From UBA8346 sp050260935 (lineage in GTDB: Bacteria > Bacillota > UBA4882 > UBA8346): 19,996 bases of DNA. Shown here one piece after another: positions 1 to 7,224 of the stretch. Made by a program: the position numbers and the translations under genes. The DNA lies in contig JBLNCU010000156.1 of the NCBI GenBank assembly GCA_050260935.1, positions 1 through 19,996 on the forward strand, in the 5' to 3' direction. The first letter of the stretch is position 1. Each line of letters starts with the position of its first letter. The notes under the pieces are model-generated. The model was given only the letters and a program-made list of their open reading frames with translations. It was not told the DNA's origin and searched no databases.

Positions 1-741
1 TTCCCGGCCGACAATCTCTTTTATCTTCGGATGTCTTGGTAAAAAACCATGTTCGGCCCGGTAAGAATAATCCTCTTCCACAATATAACGGTGATCTACA
101 GCTATATTGGTGCTTTCCACCGCCACCGTTTGGTCCCCCTCGCCGATCCAGGCGGAAATCCTTCGTTGAAACCAAGCGTCAAGACCCTTCCTTTCATTTA
201 ACCGGATCTTCATGGCGATAACCGTGGTTTTTACCCCGGGCGGAAAAGGACTGGCTGCTAATTCCAACAATAAAGGGTGTCCGGCGCCTAAAATCTGCAC
301 CGAAAGACCATGGCTGTCTCCAGGAAACAGCAAATCCCCATTCAGCTTACGAAAGCTAGTTTTACAAAGATCGGCCCGGCGGGAACCGTAAAATGGGGGA
401 GCAATCATAATAATTTTTCTGATTTCGTTCTGATATAAAGGCGAGATCAGATAATACTTACCGATAATACCCCCCAGGCTGAAAGCCAGGAGATCCACTT
501 CCCGGCTGCCGGAAATCCGTTGAACCCCGGCTATCTCCGTCTGTAAACGCCGGGCTGAAGACAAAATCGGCGCCAAAGTGGGATAGGAGTACCAGAACAA
601 ATCTTGTCCCGGCCGGTAACCCCGTCCTAATAAAAAGTTGAACATGCTGTCTTTCTTGGGGTGTTTCCATAACCATCCGGGGGTACCATAAGTATGCCGG
701 GCGTTACTGCTGACCCCGTGAACCAATAATAACGGTCTCAT
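1..741 (-). CDS. alpha/beta hydrolase (lipase/esterase-like), 3' end outside window
   Basis: The minus frame is open from an ATG at 739-741 to the left edge: 247 codons with no stop, so the C-terminus is missing. Residues 5-10 (LLVHGV) form the usual first strand and oxyanion loop. LLAFSLGG at 84-91 is the nucleophile elbow with Ser88; the first Gly of G-x-S-x-G is Ala here. GEGDQTVAV at 200-208 supplies a likely acid (Asp203), and AEHGFLP at 229-235 a likely catalytic His231. All three triad positions are therefore present in order. No signal peptide or membrane segment is seen, so it is probably cytoplasmic. AGGAG lies five bases before the ATG. The frame stays open upstream of this ATG into a YchF-like relic, but the ribosome binding site supports the ATG. 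Substrate cannot be inferred. Confidence 0.8.
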   Translation of the reverse strand, partial: MRPLLLVHGVSSNARHTYGTPGWLWKHPKKDSMFNFLLGRGYRPGQDLFWYSYPTLAPILSSARRLQTEIAGVQRISGSREVDLLAFSLGGIIGKYYLISPLYQNEIRKIIMIAPPFYGSRRADLCKTSFRKLNGDLLFPGDSHGLSVQILGAGHPLLLELAASPFPPGVKTTVIAMKIRLNERKGLDAWFQRRISAWIGEGDQTVAVESTNIAVDHRYIVEEDYSYRAEHGFLPRHPKIKEIVGRE

Positions 742-777
742 CTTCACTCCTAAAACCAAATCTAAACATGATACCGG

Positions 778-888
778 AACGCCCCCGTCTTGCACCACAT
801 AATCCGTGCCCTCCAACCGGATTGGGCCTTTTTCCCGGGCCGCGGCATAGGAACCGCAGGTTATCAGGTCGCGATGGCTTACATTAAA
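778..888 (-). pseudogene. relic of the C-terminal (TGS-like) end of a YchF-family ATPase
   Basis: Minus-strand translation gives, in order, DLITCGS, AAAREKG, IRLEG and DYVVQDGGV. From memory, this is the pattern near the C-terminus of YchF/Obg-type ATPases (DLI-GS-AAAREKG-LRLEGK-YVVQDGDV-HFRFNV). Only about 35 residues remain. A stop lies a little upstream at 907-909, and the G domain is nowhere in the window. The conserved final residues are replaced, and the frame runs on directly into the hydrolase start at 741 without a stop. No start codon with a ribosome binding site is visible for it. It reads as a truncated leftover of a once longer ychF gene. Confidence 0.6.
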
Positions 889-1029
889 CCATGCGGCCCT
901 AAGTATTCAATAGTTTAAGCAAGGGCGGTGTGGAATATTTCCGCCGCCGGTGACCTTTTTCCCCTCTCCGGAATAAATTATATCCGGATAGGCTAAAAGC
1001 CCAAACAGTTAAGGAGATGAATCCCGCAG

Positions 1030-1626
1030 ATGATCACCCTGGAAACCGCGGTTATTGTAAGCGACCGGAAGATTCAAAACGAACGGATGAATATCATCTT
1101 TCCGGTCATTCAGAGAGTGCCCGATCCTCATGCCCAAAATAAAATCAATGAGAAGATTCAGGATACCGTCTATAAGATGATCTGGAATGAAGGCTTTGAA
1201 AAGGAATCCCAATTTTCGGCCGAGGGAAACTACCGGATTACCCTTAATCAGAATCGGGTTTTAAGTTTGGTACTGGAGTTCACCATCCTGTTGCCGGACC
1301 CTCCCGAGCTGCAAACCAGGCTCAAATCGTTTACCTTCAACCTAAAAACCGGGGACGTATATAAGTTCTCCGATTTATTCAAATATAGCTCCAATTTTCA
1401 AGAACGGCTCGCTAAATTGATCAAACGGCAAATCATCGAGAGAAATCTAGTTTTAAACAAGAAATTTAAAGATATCGACTCCGATGAAAAGTTTTATTTA
1501 AGCCCCGACGCCGTAGTAATTTATTATCAGGCCGGGGAATACGCTCCTGGAGTTGTCGAGTTCGCCATCAACCTTGATGAGCTCAAGGATCTAATCTTCA
1601 ACAAAGGGCCGCTGGCTAAAATATAA
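1030..1626 (+). CDS. DUF3298 (RsiV/PdaC-like C-terminal domain) protein
   Basis: This 198-residue protein has the features of the DUF3298 fold. SFTFNLKTGDVYKFSDLFK at about 106-124 is the characteristic 'F-x-F-D-L-x-T-G-x-x-x-x-L-x-D-L-F' block. FYLSPDAVVIYYQAGEYAPGV at about 157-177 is the second block (often 'F-x-L-x-P-x-G-x-V-I-Y-F-x-x-Y-x-I-A-P'). The N-terminal half would be the matching DUF4163-like region. Family members are usually extracytoplasmic (the sensor domain of RsiV, the N-terminal part of PdaC), but this copy has no signal peptide or transmembrane segment and so appears cytoplasmic. AAGGAG lies at 1011-1016, a slightly long 13 bases before the ATG; a stop at 1018 excludes an earlier in-frame start. 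It is transcribed convergently with the ACT gene. Function unknown. Confidence 0.75.
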   Translation: MITLETAVIVSDRKIQNERMNIIFPVIQRVPDPHAQNKINEKIQDTVYKMIWNEGFEKESQFSAEGNYRITLNQNRVLSLVLEFTILLPDPPELQTRLKSFTFNLKTGDVYKFSDLFKYSSNFQERLAKLIKRQIIERNLVLNKKFKDIDSDEKFYLSPDAVVIYYQAGEYAPGVVEFAINLDELKDLIFNKGPLAKI

Positions 1627-1684
1627 TACCAAGTTGCATTTAAAAGGCTAATTTGACCCGGGAAGAATGCCAACTTGGTATTAT
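1623..1684. repeat. long inverted repeat between convergent genes
   Basis: ATAATACCAAGTTGCAT (1623-1639) is mirrored by ATGCCAACTTGGTATTAT (1667-1684), a 17-18 base arm with one unpaired base and a 27-base centre. It overlaps the stop codon of the DUF3298 gene and lies before the convergent ACT gene end at 1722. It lacks a flanking T tract, so it could be a weak bidirectional terminator, or a small palindromic element or a MITE end. Confidence 0.6.
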
Positions 1685-1721
1685 GCCGGTAATGTCGCTC
1701 CAGGTAAGGAGCCCCTATTAA

Positions 1722-2150
1722 TTAAATTAAATTTAAATCCTCATCGGAGAGAATAGTCACTTTGTGCGATTGTAAAATCTCCTCGGCCAGGGGGTATTTC
1801 TCCACCTCAATAACAATCGCTGCTTCCCGGCGATTTTCGATCACAAAACCGTAACAATCCTCGATATTGATCTGATTGGCGGAGAGAATGGTCAACAGGT
1901 TATGCAAACCGCCCGGCCGGTCCGGAACTTTAGCGATCAAAATCTTCCGTTTGGAAACCGTGATATTGTTCTGTTTCAATAGTTGATAGGCTTTTTCTAG
2001 GTCGTTAACTACTATTTTGGCCACGCCGTAATCACCGGCGCTGGCAATTGAGAATGCTTTTAAATTGATTTGGTTGTCAGCCAGAATCTTGGTGATCTTC
2101 TCCAGTTGCCCCGGCTTGTTCTGGATAAAAATCGATAGATGAAAAGCCAT
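1722..2150 (-). CDS. tandem ACT-domain regulatory protein
   Basis: The product is 142 residues from the ATG at 2148-2150 and holds two ACT domains. The first starts LSIFIQNKPGQLEKITKILA (about 5-24) and the second KILIAKVPDRPGGLHNLLTI (about 69-88); each shows the PG-L loop between strand 1 and helix 1 that binds amino-acid-like effectors. No catalytic domain is attached. Paired ACT proteins of this size commonly accompany phenylacetate/indolylacetate-CoA ligase genes in anaerobes, and here the gene follows that ligase by 14 bases, so co-transcription is very likely. A GTG at 2157-2159 is an alternative start, but the G-rich stretch just before the ATG suits the shorter form. Likely role: sensing an aromatic amino acid or its catabolite to tune the ligase (inference). 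Confidence 0.85.
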   Translation of the reverse strand: MAFHLSIFIQNKPGQLEKITKILADNQINLKAFSIASAGDYGVAKIVVNDLEKAYQLLKQNNITVSKRKILIAKVPDRPGGLHNLLTILSANQINIEDCYGFVIENRREAAIVIEVEKYPLAEEILQSHKVTILSDEDLNLI

Positions 2151-2164
2151 CTCTTCCACCCCCG

Positions 2165-3448
2165 CTAAATTTTTTCCCGCAAGTCAAAGACCCGTTTGGC
2201 CTTCCCTTCGGCCACCGGCAGGCTGTCCGGCTCTACCAACTGAACCACGGGGGAGACCACCAAATCAGTCTGGAGTTCGGCGGTGATCCTATGCTGGAGA
2301 GCGGTTAACCCCGCCAGGGTGCCTTCAAAGACTTCCCGGTCGACCTCGACTTTAACATATAATTTATCCATATAATTCTCCTGGTGAATCTCGATCTGAT
2401 AGTTCTTGCCGACCCCCGGTATTTTCATAATCGTCTGCTCGATTTGGATTGGAAAAATATTGACTCCGTTGATGATTAACATATCGTCGGCCCGGCCTTT
2501 AATCCGGTCGATCCGGCGGTGGTTCCGGCCGCACTGGCATTTTCCGGGCAAGATTCTGGTTAAATCACCAGTCCGGTAGCGAATTACAGGCATAGCTTCC
2601 CGGCGCAAGGTCGTCAACACCAGTTCCCCTTCTTCACCGTCCGGCAAAACTTCGCCGGTCTTGGGATCAACAACTTCCACATAAAAATAATCCTCCCAGA
2701 TATGCATCCCAGTCTGATAAGGGCATTCAAAAGCCACTCCCGGACCGCAGACCTCGGATAGCCCATAGGAATTATATGCTTTTAACCCATAAATAGATTC
2801 GATTTGTTTGCGGAGTTCATCACTGTGCGGCTCCGAACCGATAAAAAAGATTTTCAATTTTAGATCCCGTTTGGGGTCGATCTCCAATTCGGCAAAATTG
2901 GAGTAAAGCCGCAAAGCGTAGCTAGGCAATATATGAACCACCGTGGTGCCGAACTTCTGCATAAACCAGATCTGTCTCTTACTGTTGCCCGGTCCGGTCG
3001 GGATAGTCAGGGCCCCCAGTCTCTCGGCCCCGTAGTGAAAGCCGAGACCGCCGGTAAAAAGCCCGTAACCCATTGTATTTTGAAAAACATCGCCTTTCCT
3101 GACCCCCGTCATATACATGCAACGGGCCACCAGATTAGCCCAGCTCTCAATGTCGGCCCTGGTGTGAAAAACCACCGTCGGGTTTCCGGTGGTTCCGGAT
3201 GAGGAATGAAGCCTGACGGCGCTGTCCAATCCGACGGTTAAAAAGCCGTAGGGAAAACTGTCCCGCAAATCCTGTTTGCGAGTAAAAGGCAGTTTCGAAA
3301 CTTCTTCCAAAGACCGGACCGGTTTCAGACCCTGGTTTTGATAAAACGGCGCCTTCATGGCCCGCTCCACAGCCTGATTTAGCATTTCCAGCTGGTAATC
3401 CCGGAGCCTTCCGGTTTCAATCGTCTCCCATTCTTTTTCCCAGTACAA
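2165..3448 (-). CDS. paaK: phenylacetate-CoA ligase (AMP-forming)
   Basis: At 427 residues this matches the usual PaaK length (about 430). It shows the adenylate-forming motifs in order: SSSGTTGNP at 82-90 (ATP phosphate loop), NSYGLSEVCGPG at 226-237, YRTGDLTRI at 291-299, and RIKGRADDMLIINGVNIFP at 315-333 (hinge and C-domain). Cys304 and Cys306 (KCQCGR) are typical of the family. The enzyme joins phenylacetate or a related aryl-acetate to CoA with ATP, giving AMP and PPi. In anaerobes it usually serves aromatic amino acid breakdown or salvage together with indolepyruvate oxidoreductase; no ior gene is in this window. The start is TTG at 3446-3448, supported by GGAGGAG six bases upstream; there is no better ATG. 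The ACT gene follows. Confidence 0.92.
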   Translation of the reverse strand: MYWEKEWETIETGRLRDYQLEMLNQAVERAMKAPFYQNQGLKPVRSLEEVSKLPFTRKQDLRDSFPYGFLTVGLDSAVRLHSSSGTTGNPTVVFHTRADIESWANLVARCMYMTGVRKGDVFQNTMGYGLFTGGLGFHYGAERLGALTIPTGPGNSKRQIWFMQKFGTTVVHILPSYALRLYSNFAELEIDPKRDLKLKIFFIGSEPHSDELRKQIESIYGLKAYNSYGLSEVCGPGVAFECPYQTGMHIWEDYFYVEVVDPKTGEVLPDGEEGELVLTTLRREAMPVIRYRTGDLTRILPGKCQCGRNHRRIDRIKGRADDMLIINGVNIFPIQIEQTIMKIPGVGKNYQIEIHQENYMDKLYVKVEVDREVFEGTLAGLTALQHRITAELQTDLVVSPVVQLVEPDSLPVAEGKAKRVFDLREKI

Positions 3449-3647
3449 ATGATCTCCTCCTCGCCTACCATGCTACATTTTTTATCATTACATTCGCTAA
3501 GTTGCCGAAATTTCCTATGTAAAATCCAATTTTCTTCTTTTCCAGGATCACCCTGTGATTTTAGAGAAAAGTACCTGAAATTACAGTTGTCCGCCAAACA
3601 AGAAAAGTTTACAATAATATCTGCAATATCTGCTTGATACTGTCAAA

Positions 3648-4301
3648 GTGGGGTTGTCCGGGGAAATGATTAAAAAAACAATCTTTAATCTTGAGCCGTT
3701 TAAAGTATTAAATGAAGATACCAACGAGATATGTTACGGCTGCAACCAGAATTGGTATACCACAGTATGGCAACGTATGGCGGGATGCGGCCCCACTACG
3801 GCAACCAACCTTCTCCTTTATTTGGATTCCTCCCGCCAAACTCCGGACCCAACCCGTTTCAAGACGAAAAAAGGTTGTTTGGCGCTCATGGAAGATGTTT
3901 GGAAATACATTACACCTACATTTCGGGGTGTTTCAACAACCAAAATATTTTATGAGGGGCTGATTTCTTATGCTAAATCTAAGGGATTTGACACCGAATA
4001 CTATTTTGTTGACATTCCCGAAGATAAAACCAGTCGCCCCGGATTATCGTCAGTATTGAACTTCCTGGACGGGGCCTTATCTAAAGACGTTCCCGTCGCC
4101 TTTTTAAATCTATGCAACGGCGCTGAAAAAAATCTCGACCGCTGGCATTGGGTTACAATCCTGGCGCTTAAATATACTGAAAATGCGGAACAGGCATTTA
4201 TAAATATTTTGGATAACGGCGAGATAAAAGAGGTTGATCTGGCGCTATGGTATAACACCACTACCAAAGACGGGGGGTTTGTATATTTAAAGAAAAGATA
4301 A
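3648..4301 (+). CDS. C39-like papain-fold cysteine peptidase, cytoplasmic
   Basis: Numbered from the GTG start, WQRMAGCGPTTATNLL (41-56) carries Gln42 (oxyanion) and Cys47 followed by the helix typical of C39/papain-like folds. RWHWVTILAL (165-174) carries His167, and NILDNGEIKE (186-195) gives the third catalytic position (Asp189 or Asn190). So all catalytic elements of a peptidase-C39-like domain are present, in the canonical order. There is no signal peptide, and neither an ABC transporter nor a bacteriocin precursor lies nearby. It stands alone between the paaK operon (divergent) and a Cys-rich ORF (convergent). The start is uncertain: GTG at 3648, or ATG at 3666 (18 bases downstream). 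A rho-independent terminator follows at 4366. Substrate unknown; it may cleave peptides or amide or isopeptide bonds. Confidence 0.7.
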   Translation: MGLSGEMIKKTIFNLEPFKVLNEDTNEICYGCNQNWYTTVWQRMAGCGPTTATNLLLYLDSSRQTPDPTRFKTKKGCLALMEDVWKYITPTFRGVSTTKIFYEGLISYAKSKGFDTEYYFVDIPEDKTSRPGLSSVLNFLDGALSKDVPVAFLNLCNGAEKNLDRWHWVTILALKYTENAEQAFINILDNGEIKEVDLALWYNTTTKDGGFVYLKKR

Positions 4302-4365
4302 AAACTGTAACGAAAGCAAAAAGGATAAAGGGGAATCGCCTTTCAAAAAATAAACCCGCCGCCAT

Positions 4366-4395
4366 GCCCGGAGTTTTCTGCCGGGCCACTTTTTT
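4366..4395 (+). terminator. rho-independent terminator after the C39-like gene
   Basis: GCCCGG (4366-4371) and CCGGGC (4381-4386) form a six-pair GC stem around a nine-base loop, followed by CACTTTTTT to 4395. It is 65 bases after the stop of the peptidase gene on the plus strand. Confidence 0.65.
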
Positions 4396-4464
4396 CAGAC
4401 TTGTTTTTTACTTTTTCCTCTTTCACTTTCCCCTTTTAATTCGCTATCTTCCCATCATTAGCAT

Positions 4465-4494
4465 GTAAAAATACCCGGCCTTGTTCGACACCGG
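4465..4494 (-). terminator. weak terminator after the Cys-rich gene
   Basis: Read on the minus strand directly after the stop codon, ACCGG and CCGGGT can pair around a twelve-base loop and are followed by ATTTTTAC. The stem is short with one bulged base, so this is a moderate call. Confidence 0.4.
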
Positions 4495-4641
4495 TTATTT
4501 TTTCAGTGGACAGGGAGGTTGACATTTTGGGGGACACTTTGAACTGCGAACTTCACAAGTAAAACCTTGATCACAAGCGTTCCATTTATCGTTATCTATT
4601 TTTTGGCCGCATATACAACATATCATTTCTTCTTCGCTCAT
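4495..4641 (-). CDS. small Cys-rich protein, function unknown (48 aa)
   Basis: The ATG at 4639-4641 is preceded by a strong GGAGGT six bases upstream, which decides the start over longer readings. The 48-residue product begins MSEEEMICCICGQKI and contains eight cysteines in the order CCxC, then C and C in NACDQGFTC, then CPPKCQPPC near the end. The first part (ICCICGQKI...WNAC) resembles a small zinc-ribbon or treble-clef knuckle; the CPPKCQPPCP tail could complete a metal site. There is no signal peptide or membrane segment, so it is probably cytoplasmic and metal-binding (inference). It lies 60 bases downstream of the uracil-DNA glycosylase gene on the same strand and may be co-transcribed. 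I do not recognise the family. Confidence 0.6.
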   Translation of the reverse strand: MSEEEMICCICGQKIDNDKWNACDQGFTCEVRSSKCPPKCQPPCPLKK

Positions 4642-4701
4642 CTTTTTACCTCCGTTTGACTCCAGGCCCCAGCCTTGTTTCTGCACTTGAAACAATATTA
4701 T

Positions 4702-5397
4702 TCAAATTTCCTTCCTTAATGCCTTTATATATTTATCGATGTATTGCTGTTTTAATTTCGATTTGTATTGCATAATAAATCTGGGATGTTCCAACGGAAT
4801 GATTTCTTTAAAAAGACCATTACTACTGTTTATTGAACGTAAAAATCTTTCATTCTTGCCTGTCCCCAGACAATAACAAATATCCGTTTGGATACCGAAC
4901 CCAATTTGCTTTTTGAGGCTGTCAACCATAAAAGCGGCGACAGCATTGGTTAATTCCTTACTATCGTAGTAATTATAATTCTTTTCATCTCCTTTAGCGT
5001 CGCTAATAGTGAAACCGAGCGGGCAGATGGAGTTGATATAAAAATCTTTATAGAATTTCTCGACGCCCCCGTATGCATCAATTACCTCGTAGACGAACAC
5101 GGATGAAAGTTCGTGAGTTTCCTTGCCGGAATATTTTATACCGCATCGATCCGCCAGCCGTTTGGTATCTGTAAAAGGAACACCGGTTACACCTGCGCCG
5201 AACCTACCGGGATTAATGCCTAAAATTAAACGGCGGGTATGGCAATCATTATAATATTTGTTATAAAAAGTGGCGGAAATTGCAGTTATTTTAGGGTCTT
5301 CTTTAAATGGATTCATTATTCTGATTCCTTCAGGCAGTTTTCCTTTAAAATCAAGTGTCTGGTTAAATTCTAGAACTTTATCCGCAAATGTCCTCAT
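4702..5397 (-). CDS. SMUG2/DUF4918-type uracil-DNA glycosylase
   Basis: The 231-residue protein shows the two signature motifs of the uracil-DNA glycosylase superfamily. Motif 1 is LILGINPGRFGAGVTGVPF at 57-75, and motif 2 is PLEHPRFIMQYK at 201-212 (His204-Pro205). The motif-1 form G-x-N-P-G-x-F-G-x-x-x-T-G-V-P-F is shared with SMUG1 and with the SMUG2-like group. The HPRF form of motif 2 and the overall length suggest the SMUG2/DUF4918 group rather than SMUG1. The expected activity is removal of uracil (and perhaps oxidised pyrimidines) from DNA, starting base-excision repair. GAGGGA precedes the ATG at 5395-5397. The Cys-rich gene follows on the same strand. Confidence 0.75.
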   Translation of the reverse strand: MRTFADKVLEFNQTLDFKGKLPEGIRIMNPFKEDPKITAISATFYNKYYNDCHTRRLILGINPGRFGAGVTGVPFTDTKRLADRCGIKYSGKETHELSSVFVYEVIDAYGGVEKFYKDFYINSICPLGFTISDAKGDEKNYNYYDSKELTNAVAAFMVDSLKKQIGFGIQTDICYCLGTGKNERFLRSINSSNGLFKEIIPLEHPRFIMQYKSKLKQQYIDKYIKALRKEI

Positions 5398-5429
5398 CCT
5401 GAATCCCTCAAAAGCCCTTTTTTAAACAT

Positions 5430-5445
5430 GCTCTCTTTTGAGAGC
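5430..5445. repeat. short perfect hairpin upstream of the glycosylase gene
   Basis: GCTCTC-TTTT-GAGAGC is a perfect six-pair stem with a four-base loop, 33 bases upstream of the glycosylase start. In the minus (transcribed) direction it is followed by ATGTTTAAAAAAGGG rather than a T tract, so it is more likely a leader hairpin than a terminator. Confidence 0.35.
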
Positions 5446-5619
5446 CTCAGCTTTCCGATAAAATATATATCATATTATATATCAAAATAATCATTATGAA
5501 TTGCCTGTTTGGCGGGTATTTTCCCCCACTTCAGGAATAGTAATCCGGAGTGAAGTGAATTGCCATTCTTATTAGGTGCTTTTTACCGGAAGCCTTTTGA
5601 AAAATGGATGGTTTGTAGA

Positions 5620-5648
5620 TTTACGGTAATAAATCATTAATTCATTAT
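5620..5648 (+). promoter_or_regulatory. possible sigma-A promoter for the YitT-family gene
   Basis: TTTACG (5620-5625) and CATTAT (5643-5648) are separated by 17 bases and lie about 40 bases before the start codon. Each box matches four of six consensus bases, so support is modest. Confidence 0.35.
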
Positions 5649-5686
5649 TAACTTATTCCTAACACAAAAGGGAGGTTTTGAGAGGT

Positions 5687-6625
5687 ATGATAATAAATAA
5701 TTTTTATAAGAAATCCAAAAAGTCTCAACAAAAAAGAGGCAATATCAATTTAAAAAGGAAGGCTATTTATTTGAATCTTAAGGATAAGATCTTCAAGGAA
5801 TTTCGATTTTTCTTAGCCATGGTTACCGGCACTGCCATAGGGACGTTCGCTTTTAGCCGGATCCTTATCCCAAATAACCTAACGGCCGCGGGATTGGGAG
5901 GTCTGGCAACCGTTGTTAACCATATCAGCGGGTTGAATATTCAATTGTTGCTGGTGTCAATGGCCGCGCCCATTGTTGTCTGGGCAATCATCAAATATGA
6001 CCGGAAACAGGTTTTTTACGCCAGTTTTTGTTTCTTTTTGTTTACGGCTCTAATCGGGCTATTTGAAAAATACACGCCGGCTTTTAAGACGGATTCGGTA
6101 ATTGCCACGGTGGTCGCCGGAGTATTATCGGGGATCGCCACGGGAATTATTTTAAGACAGGGGCTGTCCAACGGGCCTGAAGCGATTGTAGCCCTTTATT
6201 TAAAAGAAAAGAAAGGCCTAAGTATCGGCAATTTCTTTATGATTCTTAATTCAGTGGTTGTTTTTTCTTCGATCATCTACGGAAATATAACCTATATCAT
6301 TTATTCCTTAATTAGTATTTACATATCCGGTAAAGTAACCGATTATGTAATTTTGGGAACCAGCCGGAATTACAGTGTAAACATCATTTCCGAGAATTAT
6401 CAGGCGATTAGGGAGTATATTCACCACGAGTTACACCGGGGAGTAACTTTTGTACCCTGCATCGGCACTTACAGCGCTACTGAAAAGACGATGTTACAAA
6501 CGGTAATCTCCGAACCCGATCTTGTTAAATTAAAAGAATATACGAAATCTTTAAACGACAACAGCTTTATCTATGTAAATCCAAGTATTGAGGTAATCGG
6601 AAAGGGCTTTAGCGAGGGGTATTAA
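5687..6625 (+). CDS. YitT-family membrane protein (DUF161 + DUF2179)
   Basis: From the ATG at 5687 the product is 312 residues. A Lys-rich N-terminus of about 40 residues precedes five to six hydrophobic segments. The first carries the family pattern FAFSRILIPNNLTAAGLGG, and a later one carries GIATGIILRQGLSNGPEAI, which is the second YitT repeat. The C-terminal part (about 218-312), with NYSVNIISENYQAIREYI, RGVTF and TMLQTVISEPDLVKLKEY, is the soluble DUF2179 domain. This is the standard YitT architecture: inner-membrane proteins of unknown transport role. A TTG at 5678 is in frame but sits only two bases after GGAGG, so the ATG is preferred. The gene is a single unit with a putative promoter at 5620. 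I see no terminator immediately after the stop. Confidence 0.88.
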   Translation: MIINNFYKKSKKSQQKRGNINLKRKAIYLNLKDKIFKEFRFFLAMVTGTAIGTFAFSRILIPNNLTAAGLGGLATVVNHISGLNIQLLLVSMAAPIVVWAIIKYDRKQVFYASFCFFLFTALIGLFEKYTPAFKTDSVIATVVAGVLSGIATGIILRQGLSNGPEAIVALYLKEKKGLSIGNFFMILNSVVVFSSIIYGNITYIIYSLISIYISGKVTDYVILGTSRNYSVNIISENYQAIREYIHHELHRGVTFVPCIGTYSATEKTMLQTVISEPDLVKLKEYTKSLNDNSFIYVNPSIEVIGKGFSEGY

Positions 6626-6879
6626 GATGGTATTCGACGGGGAGAGGTGAACCGCTCGAAACCCATCCCTATTTGGGGAACCTCCAATTTAGCATTCAAA
6701 AGCATAAGTTTCATGCCCCGTCATCCCTCGCCGTGAATCTGTTTCTTTGAACCGCATCGCCGGAGAGGGCCGGGGAGAGGTAAATAGACATCCATGGCGT
6801 TCATAAACTCGGGTAGCCAGTTTTATTTGTTCTATGGCAATGTCGTTTCCATCCTCGTATCAGGCTGAAATACTACTTT
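6626..6879. other. intergenic, no feature recognised
   Basis: No coding signal, RNA or mobile element was recognised here. The 11-mer CGGGGAGAGGT occurs twice (near 6653 and 6771), and the stretch is GC-richer than its flanks. It precedes a chain of minus-strand relics. Confidence 0.4.
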
Positions 6880-6948
6880 TTATGATACTTTGTAGCCAAT
6901 CAAGAACTCATCAAAATTACCCCTCAGCCTTTTTTCATATTTTGCCAT
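6880..6948 (-). pseudogene. short ORF, possibly the 5' remnant of a DUF6054-like gene
   Basis: An ATG at 6946-6948 with AGAGG eight bases upstream opens a 22-codon frame, MAKYEKRLRGNFDEFLIGYK..., which stops at 6880-6882. The N-terminus recalls small DUF6054-type proteins that begin MAKYE-x-x-x-x-G-[DN]-F-[DN]-E; this is from memory and the stretch is short. If correct, only the first exonic tenth of such a gene remains. It could equally be a chance ORF. Confidence 0.25.
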
Positions 6949-6984
6949 GGGCGAACCTCTTTTCGCTAGTAATGTTTAATATGG

Positions 6985-7152
6985 TTATAAAGTTAACTCA
7001 GCATAAGTTATCGGTGGCGTGATAACACTGGCGCCAACCCGCTTACCGAAAATAATATGTTCACAAAAACGCCGGTTAAGTCGGTAGCAATATTCGTTTA
7101 AGTATCTAACCAAATGCTTTTCCGGTAATCCATAATAAGTCCCTAAAATATA
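6985..7152 (-). pseudogene. IS1595-type transposase C-terminal relic
   Basis: The minus strand encodes about 55 residues ending in a stop at 6985-6987. In order it reads LGTYYGLPEKHLVRYLNEY, CYRLNRRF, then ITYAELTL. In IS1595/ISXO2-type transposases the C-terminus reads (L)GTYHGV-KKHLQ-YLDEF-YRFNRR...F..L......TYAEL, so the match is specific. Everything upstream of LGT is lost at the junction with the clpB terminator, so no active element remains. The last 37 bases, including the sequence past the stop, recur at 17823-17859 with about six differences. Confidence 0.75.
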
Positions 7153-7156
7153 CAAT

Positions 7157-7194
7157 ATAAAAAAATTCAGAAGGCGTTCTCTCCCTTCTGAATT
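7157..7194 (-). terminator. rho-independent terminator of the dnaK-clpB operon
   Basis: AATTCAGAAGG (7164-7174) and CCTTCTGAATT (7184-7194) form a perfect 11-pair stem with a nine-base loop. In the minus direction it is followed by a run of seven T residues. It lies 31 bases past the clpB stop. Between stem and stop, the plus strand carries the tandem CTCCTGGCTCCTGG (about 7200-7213), a short repeat. Confidence 0.9.
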
Positions 7195-7224
7195 CTGACT
7201 CCTGGCTCCTGGATTCTAAAATAA

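Noticed and set aside
3379..3597. 72-residue minus-strand reading frame overlapping the paaK start
   Set aside because: The strong GGAGGAG and the TTG start of paaK occupy this place; no domain or start signal supports the other frame.
6834..7022. 62-residue plus-strand reading frame
   Set aside because: It overlaps the IS1595-type relic on the other strand and has no recognisable domain; the minus-strand reading explains the sequence much better.
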